Source: Mesohalobacter salilacus (GTDB lineage: Bacteria > Bacteroidota > Bacteroidia > Flavobacteriales > Flavobacteriaceae). From it: a stretch of 46,347 nt of DNA. Below, one piece after another: positions 16,735-25,246 of this stretch. The notes under the pieces were generated by a model that was not told where the DNA came from, made no database searches, and worked only from the letters and a program-made list of their open reading frames with translations. The stretch lies in the NCBI GenBank assembly GCA_003931895.1, contig RRZV01000065.1:1-46347 (forward strand), read 5' to 3'. Both the position numbers and the translations under genes were made by a program. The stretch's first letter is position 1. Each line of letters begins with the position of its first letter.

Positions 16735-17295
16735 TCACAGATGCTCTAAATTCTTTTTTCTTTTTTGGCCTATTTTTTTATAAAAGGAAGGAGATTGCCC
16801 GGTTACTTTTTTGAATTGATTGGACAAATGGGCTACACTGCTATAGTGCAACCGATAGGCTATTTCTGTGAGATCCAGTTCATCATAGAGGATGAGTTCT
16901 TTGGCTCTTTCAATTTTATGATTGATGATAAAATGTTGTATGGTGATGCCTTTAACTTCGGAAAACAAATTGGACAAATAGGTGTAATCATAATCCAACT
17001 TTTCACTAATGAAATCTGAATAGTTCACCTTTGGAACTTCATCAGAGTAGTGTATCATTTCACTAATCACATTTTTTATTTTATCGACGAGTATACTTTT
17101 TTGGTCGTCTAATAATTCTAATCCAGACACCGCTAAGTTTGTTTTCAGTTGTTGCTTTAGCTCATTGGTAATGTTCTCTTTTATTTCAATCATGCCCATT
17201 TCGATACTCGTATAGTGCAAGTCTAGTTTTTCTAATTCTGACTTAACCATGAGCTTACACCTTAAGCTGACCATATATTTAATGTAGAGTTTCAT
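16735..17295 (-). CDS. AraC-family transcriptional regulator
   Basis: 186 residues. The last 100 form the double helix-turn-helix domain: SDFISEKLDYDYTYLSNLFSEVKGITIQHFIINHKIERAKEL is helix set 1, and LDLTEIAYRLHYSSVAHLSNQFKKVTGQSPSFYKK is helix set 2 with the conserved A-x-x-x-x-Y-x-S and F-K-x-x-x-G-x-x-P signature. The N-terminal 80 residues are short and contain no known ligand domain. The exact start is uncertain: Met8 or Met16 (MVKSELEKL) would also do. It lies just upstream of the small stress genes and is a plausible regulator of them; no operator was identified. Confidence 0.88.
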   Translation of the reverse strand: MKLYIKYMVSLRCKLMVKSELEKLDLHYTSIEMGMIEIKENITNELKQQLKTNLAVSGLELLDDQKSILVDKIKNVISEMIHYSDEVPKVNYSDFISEKLDYDYTYLSNLFSEVKGITIQHFIINHKIERAKELILYDELDLTEIAYRLHYSSVAHLSNQFKKVTGQSPSFYKKIGQKRKKNLEHL

Positions 17296-17711
17296 TATCT
17301 GTTATGAGATTTATAAAAAGGCATTAATTCTAAAGATAAGCTATTAAAGGACATAAAGTGTAAAATAAGGTAGAAATAAAAAATCTTAACAAAACCTATT
17401 TTAAGTCATGTCAGAAGAAAAAATCCAACAGGAACAGAAAAAAAGTTTCAACCAAGTTATCATAATTAGCTTAGATTCACGTCCCACTTTAGAAAAAGCC
17501 CTATGGGTAGATCGATTTTAAGATAGTGTTATTTGACAATGTTTTTTGAGATTGTAGTAAGACGAGTTTGTTTTTTGATTTATTTCCTTGTTCATAAAGT
17601 ATTTGGCTTTGTTATGTAGATTAATCATTATAATCCAAAACGAAAAATCAATTTTACTTTCTTCCCGGGGTTTAAGACTTAAATAGGTATAAATATTCTT
17701 ATATGTGTACT
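17296..17711. other. Intergenic region with a 37-codon ORF
   Basis: Between the AraC and FUSC genes. One small plus-strand frame (17408-17521) encodes a polar 37-residue peptide starting MSEEKIQQEQKKSFNQ, with no similarity I can name; it may be a gene remnant. Nothing else is supported before the promoter at 17712. Confidence 0.45.
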
Positions 17712-17739
17712 TTGCTCGGCTTCTTTTAAGCTAAATTTG
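17712..17739 (+). promoter_or_regulatory. Bacteroidota-type promoter for the FUSC gene
   Basis: TTG at 17712-17714 and TAAATTTG at 17732-17739, 17 bp apart, match the consensus. The expected start of transcription, about 7 bp further on, leaves a leader of only about 10-15 nt before the TTG start codon at 17759. Confidence 0.68.
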
Positions 17740-17758
17740 CAGTATAACACATCATGAC

Positions 17759-20011
17759 TTGAAAGAAGCACTCAAAGACCTGGAATTATTTTTAAAAAGC
17801 ACCAACTTCGATCGTGGCATTCGTCTTGGTGTTGGTATTGCAGCGCCTTTTGCCTTCCTTTATTTTATAGATTATTTTGAATATGCTCCTGCTGCGGCTT
17901 TAGGTGCTTTTTTAAATGCACCAGGAGACGTAGCCGGAAGTACAAAAAGAAAAGCGAATGCCATTTTGATCAGCATTGGACTTACCATGCTGATTACGGC
18001 TATTATTTTATTTACAAAACCCTACTTGCCTGTCTTATTGCTGGCACTTAGCCTCATTACATTTGTGGTTTCACTTATTTCGGTGTACGGCTTTAGGGCT
18101 TCTTTGGTTTCATTCTCTGGTTTATTGGCTATGGTAATAGCCCTTGCTATTGAAAAAAATTCGGCTCAGGACATTCTAATTCAGGTCGTTTTAATGGGTA
18201 TTGGTGGGTTGTGGTATTTAGTGGTTTCTCTTTTATTTGAAAGACTTTCACCTAAAAAAGACGAGAACCAATTATTGTCTGATACCCTTTTGCTGATTGG
18301 CAATTACTTAAATATCCGTGCTGAATTATTAACTAAGCAAGAAAATCGAGAGGATAAATTGAAGCAAGTTTTTGTTCTTCAAAATCAAATTAATCAAAAA
18401 CACGAAACCTTAAGGGAATCTTTACTTACAGCAAGAAAACGTTCTGGACGTTCCCGTTACGAAGAAAAACAACTCCTCATTTTTCTTTCCTCGATAAAAA
18501 TATTCGAGTTAATAGAAGCCAAGCATCTTGATTACAAATTGATGGATAAGATTTTTGGCCATAGAAAAGAATTTTTAAGCGCTTCTAAGAAACTTAACAA
18601 AACTATGGGGAATCACCTCATTCGTTTATCAGAGTTATTGATTCAAAAAGACAAAATTCCAAATAAAGACGAGTTGTTGGAGGCCTTATCCAAAGCCAAC
18701 GAAACTATTGGTAATTACATCCAGACCGTAAAGTTACCCGAAGCGAGGGAAGGTGCGCTGGTGCTAAAAACACTATACGATTACCAAGAACAGTTGCTAA
18801 AAGAAATCAGAGTCATCAGGAGAGTGATGGCTAATGTAAAAGAAGCGTCCAAAGTTTCATTTAAAAGAGAAGACTCAAGCCAGTTTTTAACGCTTCAAGA
18901 ATACAGATGGAATGTTTTGTTTGAAAATTTAAGTTTCAATTCCACCTTATTCAGGCATGCCTTACGTTTAACTATTGCAGTAGTATTCGCTTATTTATTA
19001 GGCTTTGTTTTGGATATTCAAAATACGTATTGGATTTTACTGACCATTATAGTGATCATGAGACCCAGCTATGGTTTAACTAAAGAACGCTCCAAAGACC
19101 GGATTCTAGGTACACTGATTGGTGCGGCAGTAGCTGTTGGTGTTGTATTGCTTACTCAAAATGTTATTGTTTACGGAGTTTTGGCTTTTGTAAGCCTTAT
19201 TTTGGCATTTACGTTAATTCAGCAAAACTATAAATCTGCCGCTGCCTTAATTACCATCAGTATTGTTTTTGTATATTCCTTTATTAATCCCAATGCCTTC
19301 GAGGTCATTCAATTTCGGGTCTTAGACACGGGCATTGGCTCTGTCATTGCTATTGTTGCCAATTACGCTCTTCTACCAACTTGGGAAGTAAACAATTTAA
19401 AGCAGGTACTTTTAAAGGCCATAAAAATGAATAGAACTTATTTATTAGCTGTACAAGGCTTGTACAAAGATCCTTTACATCAAAAACTGACTTACAACGT
19501 GGCCAGGAAAGAAGCCTTTTTGGCAATTAGTAATTTAAATGCTGCTTTTCAGCGTGTAACCCAGGATCCAAAATCGAAACAAAAAGAATTTCAACTCATT
19601 TACGAAATAGTCACCCTTAACCAAACCATGATTTCTGCAATAGCTTCTATCGGAAATTTTTTAATGAATCACCAAACCTCACCCGTTTCCAGAGAATTTA
19701 ATGTACTCATAAAAAGCATAGCCAACACCTTACAAGAAACCTGTAATAGTTTAGAAAATGACCAGCCCTCTTCAAAAGTAACCCAAAAAGGTACCTCAAT
19801 TGCACAAGATAAACTGCAGGACAAATACCAGGAATTATCCAATCTGCGTGATAAGAACATCAACCAAGGCAATCCGAAACTAGATACAGAAACACTGCAT
19901 AGATTACAAGAAGCATTTTTAATAGCAAATCATATAAATTGGCTAAAAAGCCTTTCGGATAATCTTGAGGCCGCCACAAAACGCTATCGTACAACTTTAA
20001 TTGAAGAATAA
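17759..20011 (+). CDS. FUSC-family inner membrane protein (YccS-like)
   Basis: 750 residues. Membrane block 1 covers about 17-160 and starts FDRGIRLGVGIAAPFAFLYF; a long soluble region with coiled-coil character follows (about 165-385); membrane block 2 (about 395-545) includes TYWILLTIIVIMRPSYGLTKERSKDRILGTLIGA, the FUSC-like signature shared with YccS, YhfK and AaeB; the C-terminal 200 residues are soluble. Relatives export aromatic acids or have unknown roles. The start is TTG: the ATG at 17754 is followed after one codon by a stop, and the promoter leaves no room for another start. No partner periplasmic adaptor gene is adjacent, so an efflux role is inference only. Confidence 0.9.
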   Translation: MKEALKDLELFLKSTNFDRGIRLGVGIAAPFAFLYFIDYFEYAPAAALGAFLNAPGDVAGSTKRKANAILISIGLTMLITAIILFTKPYLPVLLLALSLITFVVSLISVYGFRASLVSFSGLLAMVIALAIEKNSAQDILIQVVLMGIGGLWYLVVSLLFERLSPKKDENQLLSDTLLLIGNYLNIRAELLTKQENREDKLKQVFVLQNQINQKHETLRESLLTARKRSGRSRYEEKQLLIFLSSIKIFELIEAKHLDYKLMDKIFGHRKEFLSASKKLNKTMGNHLIRLSELLIQKDKIPNKDELLEALSKANETIGNYIQTVKLPEAREGALVLKTLYDYQEQLLKEIRVIRRVMANVKEASKVSFKREDSSQFLTLQEYRWNVLFENLSFNSTLFRHALRLTIAVVFAYLLGFVLDIQNTYWILLTIIVIMRPSYGLTKERSKDRILGTLIGAAVAVGVVLLTQNVIVYGVLAFVSLILAFTLIQQNYKSAAALITISIVFVYSFINPNAFEVIQFRVLDTGIGSVIAIVANYALLPTWEVNNLKQVLLKAIKMNRTYLLAVQGLYKDPLHQKLTYNVARKEAFLAISNLNAAFQRVTQDPKSKQKEFQLIYEIVTLNQTMISAIASIGNFLMNHQTSPVSREFNVLIKSIANTLQETCNSLENDQPSSKVTQKGTSIAQDKLQDKYQELSNLRDKNINQGNPKLDTETLHRLQEAFLIANHINWLKSLSDNLEAATKRYRTTLIEE

Positions 20012-20059
20012 AAAAGTTACCGTTTTTAGAATTAAAAGGCAGATTTCGCTCAAGCCTAT

Positions 20060-20322
20060 TCTTATACAGAATTTTATGAAAATGCACTAGAAAAGTAAAA
20101 TCTAACCAAAAAGTAATCGAAATACTCGGCAAAATAGAACCTATTAACAAATTCACCATTCTGGAAGGTGAAGTTCATCACACCAATTAAAGGCAAACGC
20201 TTAACTCAACCATACGCATAAAAGGAACAAATGGAAATGCAAGAATGGACATGACAGCTGACAGAATTAATAACAAATGGAATTATAAGAAAATTAACAT
20301 CCGAATCACAAAACCACCCTGA
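20060..20322 (+). pseudogene. Decayed Coa1-like gene fragment
   Basis: Conceptual translation gives YTEFYENALEK, then, after a frame change, VKSNQKVIEILGKIEPINKF, a stop, and GTNGNARMDMTADRINNKWN followed by YKKINIRI. This is the layout of the cytochrome-oxidase-assembly factor Coa1-like domain of Bacteroidota (E-N-A-L-x-x-V-K-S-N...G-x-x-G-x-A...W-x-Y). At least one frameshift and one in-frame stop are present and the N-terminal membrane anchor is missing. It directly follows the FUSC gene. Confidence 0.65.
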
Positions 20323-20512
20323 CAATTTCGTTAGGATTTTTTTTATACCAACGTTAAAAGCAAAAGCTTTATTAAGTGCAGGAAAGACCCAAAAAAGTTG
20401 TGAGAGAAGTAGTTTTGTATTTCTAGTAGTGAATGCAGTCAGTGTAATTAATCTAGTATAATTACTGTAAGTAACCTTATAAATATTCGACATATTAAAA
20501 AAAATATAATTT

Positions 20513-21067
20513 ATGTCAACATTCAAATTAAAGACTATCGATAATGCCGACGAAAAGGCAAAACCAATTTTACAATCTGCAAAAGATAATATGGGTATGG
20601 TGCCCAATTTATTTGCGGTTATGGCCAACAACCCATCTTTATTAAAAGCTTACACATCTGCTGATGAAACGTTCAGACAAGATTCTGGATTCTCTTCAGT
20701 TGAGCAAGAAGTGTTATTGCTGAGTATTGCTGTGGAAAATGGCTGTACCTACTGTGTAGCAGCGCATTCATTTATCGCAGATAACCAAAGTAATGTTCCT
20801 GAAGAAATCACCAATGCCATTAGAGAGGGTAAGGAAATTCCAGACGCAAAACTTCAAAAATTAAGCACTTATGCTAAAGAAGTTGTAAAAACAAGAGGTT
20901 ATCCATCTGAAGATGCTACTAAAGCACTTAAGGATGCTGGATATACTGATAAGCACATTGCAGGCGTAATTACTGCTGTAGGTATGAAAACATTTTCCAA
21001 TTATATCAACCACATTGCAAACACACCTTTAGACCAAGCATTTGAAGGTCGAAAGTGGGATAAATAG
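20513..21067 (+). CDS. AhpD-like / carboxymuconolactone decarboxylase family protein
   Basis: 184 residues, all helical. The redox motif is ENGCTYCVAAH with Cys78, Cys81 and His85, the C-x-x-C-x-x-x-H of AhpD-type peroxidases, which reduce peroxides using a thiol reductant. The N-terminal half (AKPILQSAKDNMGMVPNLFAVMANNP) is typical of the peroxidase-related CMD branch. It probably acts as a cytoplasmic hydroperoxide reductase. It has its own terminator at 21092 and stands apart from the following membrane genes. Confidence 0.92.
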   Translation: MSTFKLKTIDNADEKAKPILQSAKDNMGMVPNLFAVMANNPSLLKAYTSADETFRQDSGFSSVEQEVLLLSIAVENGCTYCVAAHSFIADNQSNVPEEITNAIREGKEIPDAKLQKLSTYAKEVVKTRGYPSEDATKALKDAGYTDKHIAGVITAVGMKTFSNYINHIANTPLDQAFEGRKWDK

Positions 21068-21091
21068 TAGTTTTTCATGATTGATTGGAAG

Positions 21092-21122
21092 CCCTGCAAG
21101 ATTCGTTCTGCAGGGTTTTTTT
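21092..21122 (+). terminator. Rho-independent terminator after the AhpD-like gene
   Basis: CCCTGCA / TGCAGGG stem (7 bp) with a 10-nt loop, followed by seven T residues. Confidence 0.88.
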
Positions 21123-21194
21123 ATGAAAAGATTATTAGTATTTAAAACTTAAAAAAACTTTTAAATATTTTATTTCGCAGTTTTAATTTTTGAC

Positions 21195-21581
21195 ATGAAA
21201 ATGATATTAAGAATAGCTGCCTTTTATAATATTGTATGGGGCTTGTGGGTCGGTGTATTTCCCAATCAATTCTTTGAGCTGGTTGACATGGCTTTACCTA
21301 CACATACCATGATTTGGCAAGGCATGGGCATGGTGATTGGTGTTTATGGTCTTGGCTATTGGTGGGCATCCTTCAGTCCATTAAGGCATTGGCCAATTGT
21401 CGCGGTTGGATTTTTAGGTAAAGTATTTGGCCCCTTAGGATTTTTTATTCAATATCTTAGAGGTGAAATTCCTTTTGAATTCTTTTATACTTTAATTACC
21501 AATGATTTTATTTGGTGGATTCCATTTGGATACATCTTATGGAAAGTCCATAAAGACTATCAATGGAAACTAACAGAATAA
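21195..21581 (+). CDS. Four-helix membrane protein of unknown function
   Basis: 128 residues with membrane segments at about 5-22, 40-60 (WQGMGMVIGVYGLGYWWA), 68-88 (WPIVAVGFLGKVFGPLGFFIQYL) and 98-116. Sequence features are the early AAFYNIVWGLWVGVFPNQFF, the pair G-Y-W-W-A-S and the final W-K-V-H-K-D-Y-Q-W. It resembles a family of small membrane proteins seen in Flavobacteria, sometimes misnamed as alkyl hydroperoxide reductase; I cannot assign a function. It shares an operon with the next gene, 2 bp away. Confidence 0.78.
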   Translation: MKMILRIAAFYNIVWGLWVGVFPNQFFELVDMALPTHTMIWQGMGMVIGVYGLGYWWASFSPLRHWPIVAVGFLGKVFGPLGFFIQYLRGEIPFEFFYTLITNDFIWWIPFGYILWKVHKDYQWKLTE

Positions 21582-21583
21582 TT

Positions 21584-22009
21584 ATGCGACCAGACCAATT
21601 TTTATTAGTTAAGCTTATATCTGATATTGGATTATTGGTTTTAATTTGGCTGGTACAACTGGTCATTTATCCGAGTTTTAAATATTATAAAACAATAGAC
21701 TTAAAAGTATGGCATAGGTTTTACACAAAAAGGATTACAATAGTCGTTTTACCTTTGATGCTGAGTCAACTTGTATTGAGTATTACTTTATTATTCATCT
21801 CAAATTGGTCTACATATCACATACTAGATATTTGTTTAGTATTATTAACATGGGTTTTGACGTTTGCCATTTTTGTTCCACTTCATCAAAAGATAGATAA
21901 ATCTCAAAATATTTCTGAGAGTGTTTATAAATTAGTAAAATACAATTGGATTAGAACATTTTTATGGTCGGCTATAGCTATTTTTAGTTTATATAATACA
22001 TTGTTTTAA
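21584..22009 (+). CDS. Four-helix membrane protein of unknown function
   Basis: 141 residues from the ATG at 21584 (MRPDQFLL), two bases after the stop of the upstream gene; an ATG at 21563 overlaps the upstream gene and would add METNRII. Helices lie at about 5-24, 48-70, 78-96 and 120-138. A cytoplasmic W-H-R-F-Y-T-K-R-I segment precedes the second helix, and F-V-P-L-H-Q-K-I follows the third, resembling small DUF1772-like membrane proteins. No function is known. Tight coupling to the upstream membrane gene suggests the two products work together. Confidence 0.78.
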   Translation: MRPDQFLLVKLISDIGLLVLIWLVQLVIYPSFKYYKTIDLKVWHRFYTKRITIVVLPLMLSQLVLSITLLFISNWSTYHILDICLVLLTWVLTFAIFVPLHQKIDKSQNISESVYKLVKYNWIRTFLWSAIAIFSLYNTLF

Positions 22010-22118
22010 AGACAATTGTAGATTTCATCTACTTAAATATTATTAATTTATTAAATATTATTTGGTCATGTTAAATAAAAAACATATTATGTCAGACTAA
22101 ATTAATCATAACACATAC

Positions 22119-22985
22119 ATGAGACAGTTAAAGATAACAAAGCAAGTTACCAACAGAGAGTCTAAATCTTTAGACAAGTATTTACAAGACATCAGTAAGG
22201 TTGATCTTATTACCGCAGAAGAAGAGGTAGAGTTAGCTCAACGAATTAGGGAAGGTGACCAAGTGGCTTTAGAAAAGTTAACCAATGCCAATCTCCGTTT
22301 TGTGGTGTCTGTGGCTAAACAATACCAAAATCAAGGCTTGAAATTACCAGATTTAATCAATGAAGGTAATGTAGGTTTAGTTAAAGCTGCTAAGCGTTTT
22401 GACGAAACTCGTGGATTTAAATTTATCTCTTACGCCGTATGGTGGATTAGACAATCTATTCTTCAAGCTTTAGCTGAACAGTCTAGAGTTGTTCGGTTAC
22501 CGCTTAACAAAATTGGTGTGATTAATAAAATCAATAAAACCTTTTCGCATTTAGAGCAAATTAATGAGCGTCCACCTTCTGCAATTGAAATCGCCAAAGA
22601 GCTCGATATGTCTGAATCTCAGGTAAAAGTTGCGCTTAAAAATTCTGGCCGTCATTTATCTATGGATGCGCCTTTTAAGGAAGGCGAAAACGACTCTAAC
22701 CTTTACGATGTATTGAGTTCTGCGGAGTCGCCTAACCCAGACGATCAATTGATGAAAGATTCGTTAAGCGTAGAAATTAATCGCGCTTTAGATACACTTT
22801 CTCAACGTGAAGCTGATGTCATTCGATTGAATTATGGTATTGGAAATCAACCGGCTATGACGCTCCAAGAAATTGGAGATATGTTCGACTTAAGCCGCGA
22901 ACGTGTTCGTCAAATTCGCGAAAAAGGCATTAGACGACTTAAACATCAATCTAAAAACAAAATGCTTAAAAAGTATTTGGGATAA
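22119..22985 (+). CDS. rpoD: Primary RNA polymerase sigma factor, RpoD/SigA family
   Basis: 288 residues: the short primary sigma of Bacteroidota, without the large region 1.1 of proteobacteria. Region 1.2 begins [20 protein letters not shown]. Region 2 contains [30 protein letters not shown] and the -10-reading helix [20 protein letters not shown]. Region 3 is at about 125-190. Region 4 ends with [20 protein letters not shown], the helix-turn-helix that contacts the upstream promoter element. This sigma recognises the TTG / TAnnTTTG promoters seen in the window. It is monocistronic between unrelated genes. Confidence 0.97.
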   Translation: MRQLKITKQVTNRESKSLDKYLQDISKVDLITAEEEVELAQRIREGDQVALEKLTNANLRFVVSVAKQYQNQGLKLPDLINEGNVGLVKAAKRFDETRGFKFISYAVWWIRQSILQALAEQSRVVRLPLNKIGVINKINKTFSHLEQINERPPSAIEIAKELDMSESQVKVALKNSGRHLSMDAPFKEGENDSNLYDVLSSAESPNPDDQLMKDSLSVEINRALDTLSQREADVIRLNYGIGNQPAMTLQEIGDMFDLSRERVRQIREKGIRRLKHQSKNKMLKKYLG

Positions 22986-23126
22986 AGCAATTTTTTTATT
23001 ATCCCTATTGAAAGTCTCAAAACTCGTATTTGTCAATCTGAACCCGTTTTAGATTTTAAATAGGAGTTTTTTTACTATTGATTAATAAATTTATAAGAAC
23101 TCAAAACTTTAATGATAAGAAATATG

Positions 23127-23945
23127 TCAATATTGCTCATCTTCATTTGGAAAATCATTTGACTTTACATCGTCGTTATAGGTTTCAATAGCTTCGCTCA
23201 TAATTTTGTGTAAGTCGGCGTAACGTCTTAAAAAACGTGGACTGAAAGACTTGTCCATACCCAACATATCTGTTATAACCAAAACTTGCCCATCAACGCC
23301 ATTACCAGCACCAATACCGATTACGGGAATTGATATACTTTCAGCCACTTCTTTAGCTAAATGCGCAGGGACTTTCTCTAATACTAAAGCAAAACAACCT
23401 AATTTTTCAAGCATAAGAGCATCAGCTTTTAACTTTTCGGCTTCTGCATCTTCTTTAGCTCTCACCGTATAAGTGCCAAATTTATAAATAGATTGTGGCG
23501 TTAAACCCAAATGACCCATTACTGGAATTCCTGCTTTTAGAATGCGTTTTATGGAGTCTTTTACCTCGCTGCCACCCTCCATTTTTACAGCATGTCCGCC
23601 GCTTTCTTTCATTATTCGAATTGCTGAGCGCAAGGCTTCTTTCGGGTCACTTTGGTAGCTGCCAAATGGCAAATCTACAACAACCAAAGAACGTTTTATT
23701 GCACGAACCACGCTTGAAGCATGGTAAATCATTTGATCTAAAGTAATAGGTAGTGTGGTTTCGTGACCAGCCATAACATTTGAGGCTGAGTCACCAACCA
23801 ATATCACGTCTGTACCTGCGCTATCTACTATTTTTGCTGTGGTAAAATCATAGGCAGTCAGCATACTTATTTTTTCACCTCGACGCTTCATATCTACCAA
23901 AGTCTTAACTGTTATGCGCTTATAATCTTTTTTGGCAACGGACAT
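23127..23945 (-). CDS. panB: 3-methyl-2-oxobutanoate hydroxymethyltransferase (PanB)
   Basis: 272-residue enzyme of the first pantothenate-specific step: it adds a hydroxymethyl group from methylene-tetrahydrofolate to alpha-ketoisovalerate to give ketopantoate. The TIM barrel shows the metal-site motif [20 protein letters not shown], the Lys-containing [23 protein letters not shown], and the late [20 protein letters not shown]. Length and motifs are standard. It is transcribed opposite to and converging with rpoD; no other pantothenate gene is adjacent. A TATATTTG box lies at 23979-23972, 27 bp upstream. Confidence 0.97.
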   Translation of the reverse strand: MSVAKKDYKRITVKTLVDMKRRGEKISMLTAYDFTTAKIVDSAGTDVILVGDSASNVMAGHETTLPITLDQMIYHASSVVRAIKRSLVVVDLPFGSYQSDPKEALRSAIRIMKESGGHAVKMEGGSEVKDSIKRILKAGIPVMGHLGLTPQSIYKFGTYTVRAKEDAEAEKLKADALMLEKLGCFALVLEKVPAHLAKEVAESISIPVIGIGAGNGVDGQVLVITDMLGMDKSFSPRFLRRYADLHKIMSEAIETYNDDVKSNDFPNEDEQY

Positions 23946-23971
23946 AATTTATATTTTTAAAAATTCAAAAA

Positions 23972-23979
23972 CAAATATA
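23972..23979 (-). promoter_or_regulatory. Candidate -7 box for panB
   Basis: TATATTTG on the minus strand fits TAnnTTTG. No well-placed TTG is seen upstream. Confidence 0.35.
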
Positions 23980-24054
23980 AGGTTTTCGTGATGATGCTAA
24001 GGGCTTGGAAATTATTATTGTAAAATTATTTTTTAGTAGTTTGCCAACCTAGCT

Positions 24055-24195
24055 TAGGGATTGAAGCGGCATCTTTTTTGTGGTTTGTCTTAGCGAAGTT
24101 GTGTTTTAAGTGGGCCTTTTTAAGGCACATTTAAAACACTTATGTAGACTTGACAAACCACAAAAAAATATAGCGGAAAGCCCGTTAAAAGCCCC
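24055..24195. repeat. Long nested-hairpin intergenic element
   Basis: A perfect 16-bp inverted repeat (24074-24089 with 24152-24167, TTTTTTGTGGTTTGTC) encloses a second inverted repeat (24101-24109 with 24131-24139, GTGTTTTAA) and an inner GTG..CCTT / AAGGCAC stem. It is flanked by GGATTGAAGCGGC and TATAGCGGAAAGCCC. As RNA it would fold into one stem of about 95 nt. It lies between panB and the epimerase gene and may be a dispersed repeat or a structured RNA; similar flanks are familiar in Flavobacteria but I cannot check copy number. Confidence 0.7.
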
Positions 24196-24221
24196 TACTA
24201 AAAAGTACAAAATTTGTGATT

Positions 24222-25100
24222 TTAGCTTAAATCTATCGTCCAAGTTTCAGTTTTAATTTCATTAGGTTTTAAAATCTGAATGCCTTTTTTATGATTAAAA
24301 CTATCCGATATTCCTGTCATAGGTTCAATGGCTAGTCTCTTTTCGCCAGGCGGCGCATAGATTTGTAGAAAATCAGATTTTGGACGCCCTGTAATTGTGG
24401 CTTTGTAATGGTCTGTATAAAATTCAACAGCCTTGTCTGATAATACAAAACAATCATCTAAGGTTTTGTTTTTTAAAGAGTAAGGGTTTGCGATTAAGGC
24501 TTTTGCAGTGCCTAAAGCTATCATCTTGTCATTAAAAATAACTTGTTTATCAGTTTTAAAACCCAAAAAATCAGTATCGAAATTACTGACGCAAAAATAA
24601 GGATGCCAGCCTGTATTGAATAAAAATGGGGTTTTGTCTATATTTTTCACTTCTAACTTTAAACTAAGTGACGCTTCAGTCAGGGTGTAAGTCAAATTAA
24701 TTTTATACTGAAACGGAAAACCCTGAGGTGGATCTTTTTCGATATAAGATAATTTAACTTTAGCATAATCTGACTTTTCTTCAGTCTCTTCAATTTCAAA
24801 GGTTTTGTTAAACACCAATCCGTGTATGGCATTACCACAACCAGGTTCGTTACATTCTAATTGATAGCTTTGTCCTGCAAAATCATATTGGCCTTCTTTT
24901 ATTCTATTCACAAAAGGAAAGAGAATAGCGCCTGCATGGCTTTTATCGTAAGTCTTGTTTTCTAAATCGTCGATAATTGGCGTATCCTTAAAGCTTAAAC
25001 ACTTAAGCCTTCCACCTTGATGTGTTAAACCAATCTTGGCTTGTATTTTAGGGGCTTTCGATAGCACAAGCTCATCGGTAAAATGTTGAATTTTAAACAT
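24222..25100 (-). CDS. Aldose 1-epimerase family protein
   Basis: 292 residues with the galactose mutarotase-like beta-sandwich. Landmarks are IGLTHQGGRLKCLSF at about 22-36, HAGAILFPFVNRIKEGQYDF at about 55-74, NAIHGLVFNKTFEIEE with the catalytic-site His near 93, FNTGWHPYFCVSNFD with a second His near 166, and PMTGISDSFNHKKGIQIL. The enzyme class interconverts alpha- and beta-anomers of free or phosphorylated hexoses; the substrate cannot be assigned. It stands alone, with the long hairpin element downstream. Confidence 0.9.
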   Translation of the reverse strand: MFKIQHFTDELVLSKAPKIQAKIGLTHQGGRLKCLSFKDTPIIDDLENKTYDKSHAGAILFPFVNRIKEGQYDFAGQSYQLECNEPGCGNAIHGLVFNKTFEIEETEEKSDYAKVKLSYIEKDPPQGFPFQYKINLTYTLTEASLSLKLEVKNIDKTPFLFNTGWHPYFCVSNFDTDFLGFKTDKQVIFNDKMIALGTAKALIANPYSLKNKTLDDCFVLSDKAVEFYTDHYKATITGRPKSDFLQIYAPPGEKRLAIEPMTGISDSFNHKKGIQILKPNEIKTETWTIDLS

Positions 25101-25246
25101 AAATTAAGAATTTAAGCCAATTAAAAAAATATTACCCTCAAAGTTATTACTTAATTAGATAACCTATTATAATTAAATGATAAATATTGTTTAACTAAAA
25201 TAAAAGTTTGTTATGCGACCTTTTCGTCTTTAGGTTTGATAAAAAT

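Noticed and set aside
20410-20417. TAGTTTTG as promoter of the AhpD-like gene
   Set aside because: It lies almost 100 bp upstream, and the only nearby TTG is 9 bp away, so the spacing is wrong.
22979-23006. GGGATAA...TTATCCC inverted repeat after rpoD as a terminator
   Set aside because: The stem is AT-rich and not followed by a T tract; termination cannot be argued from it.
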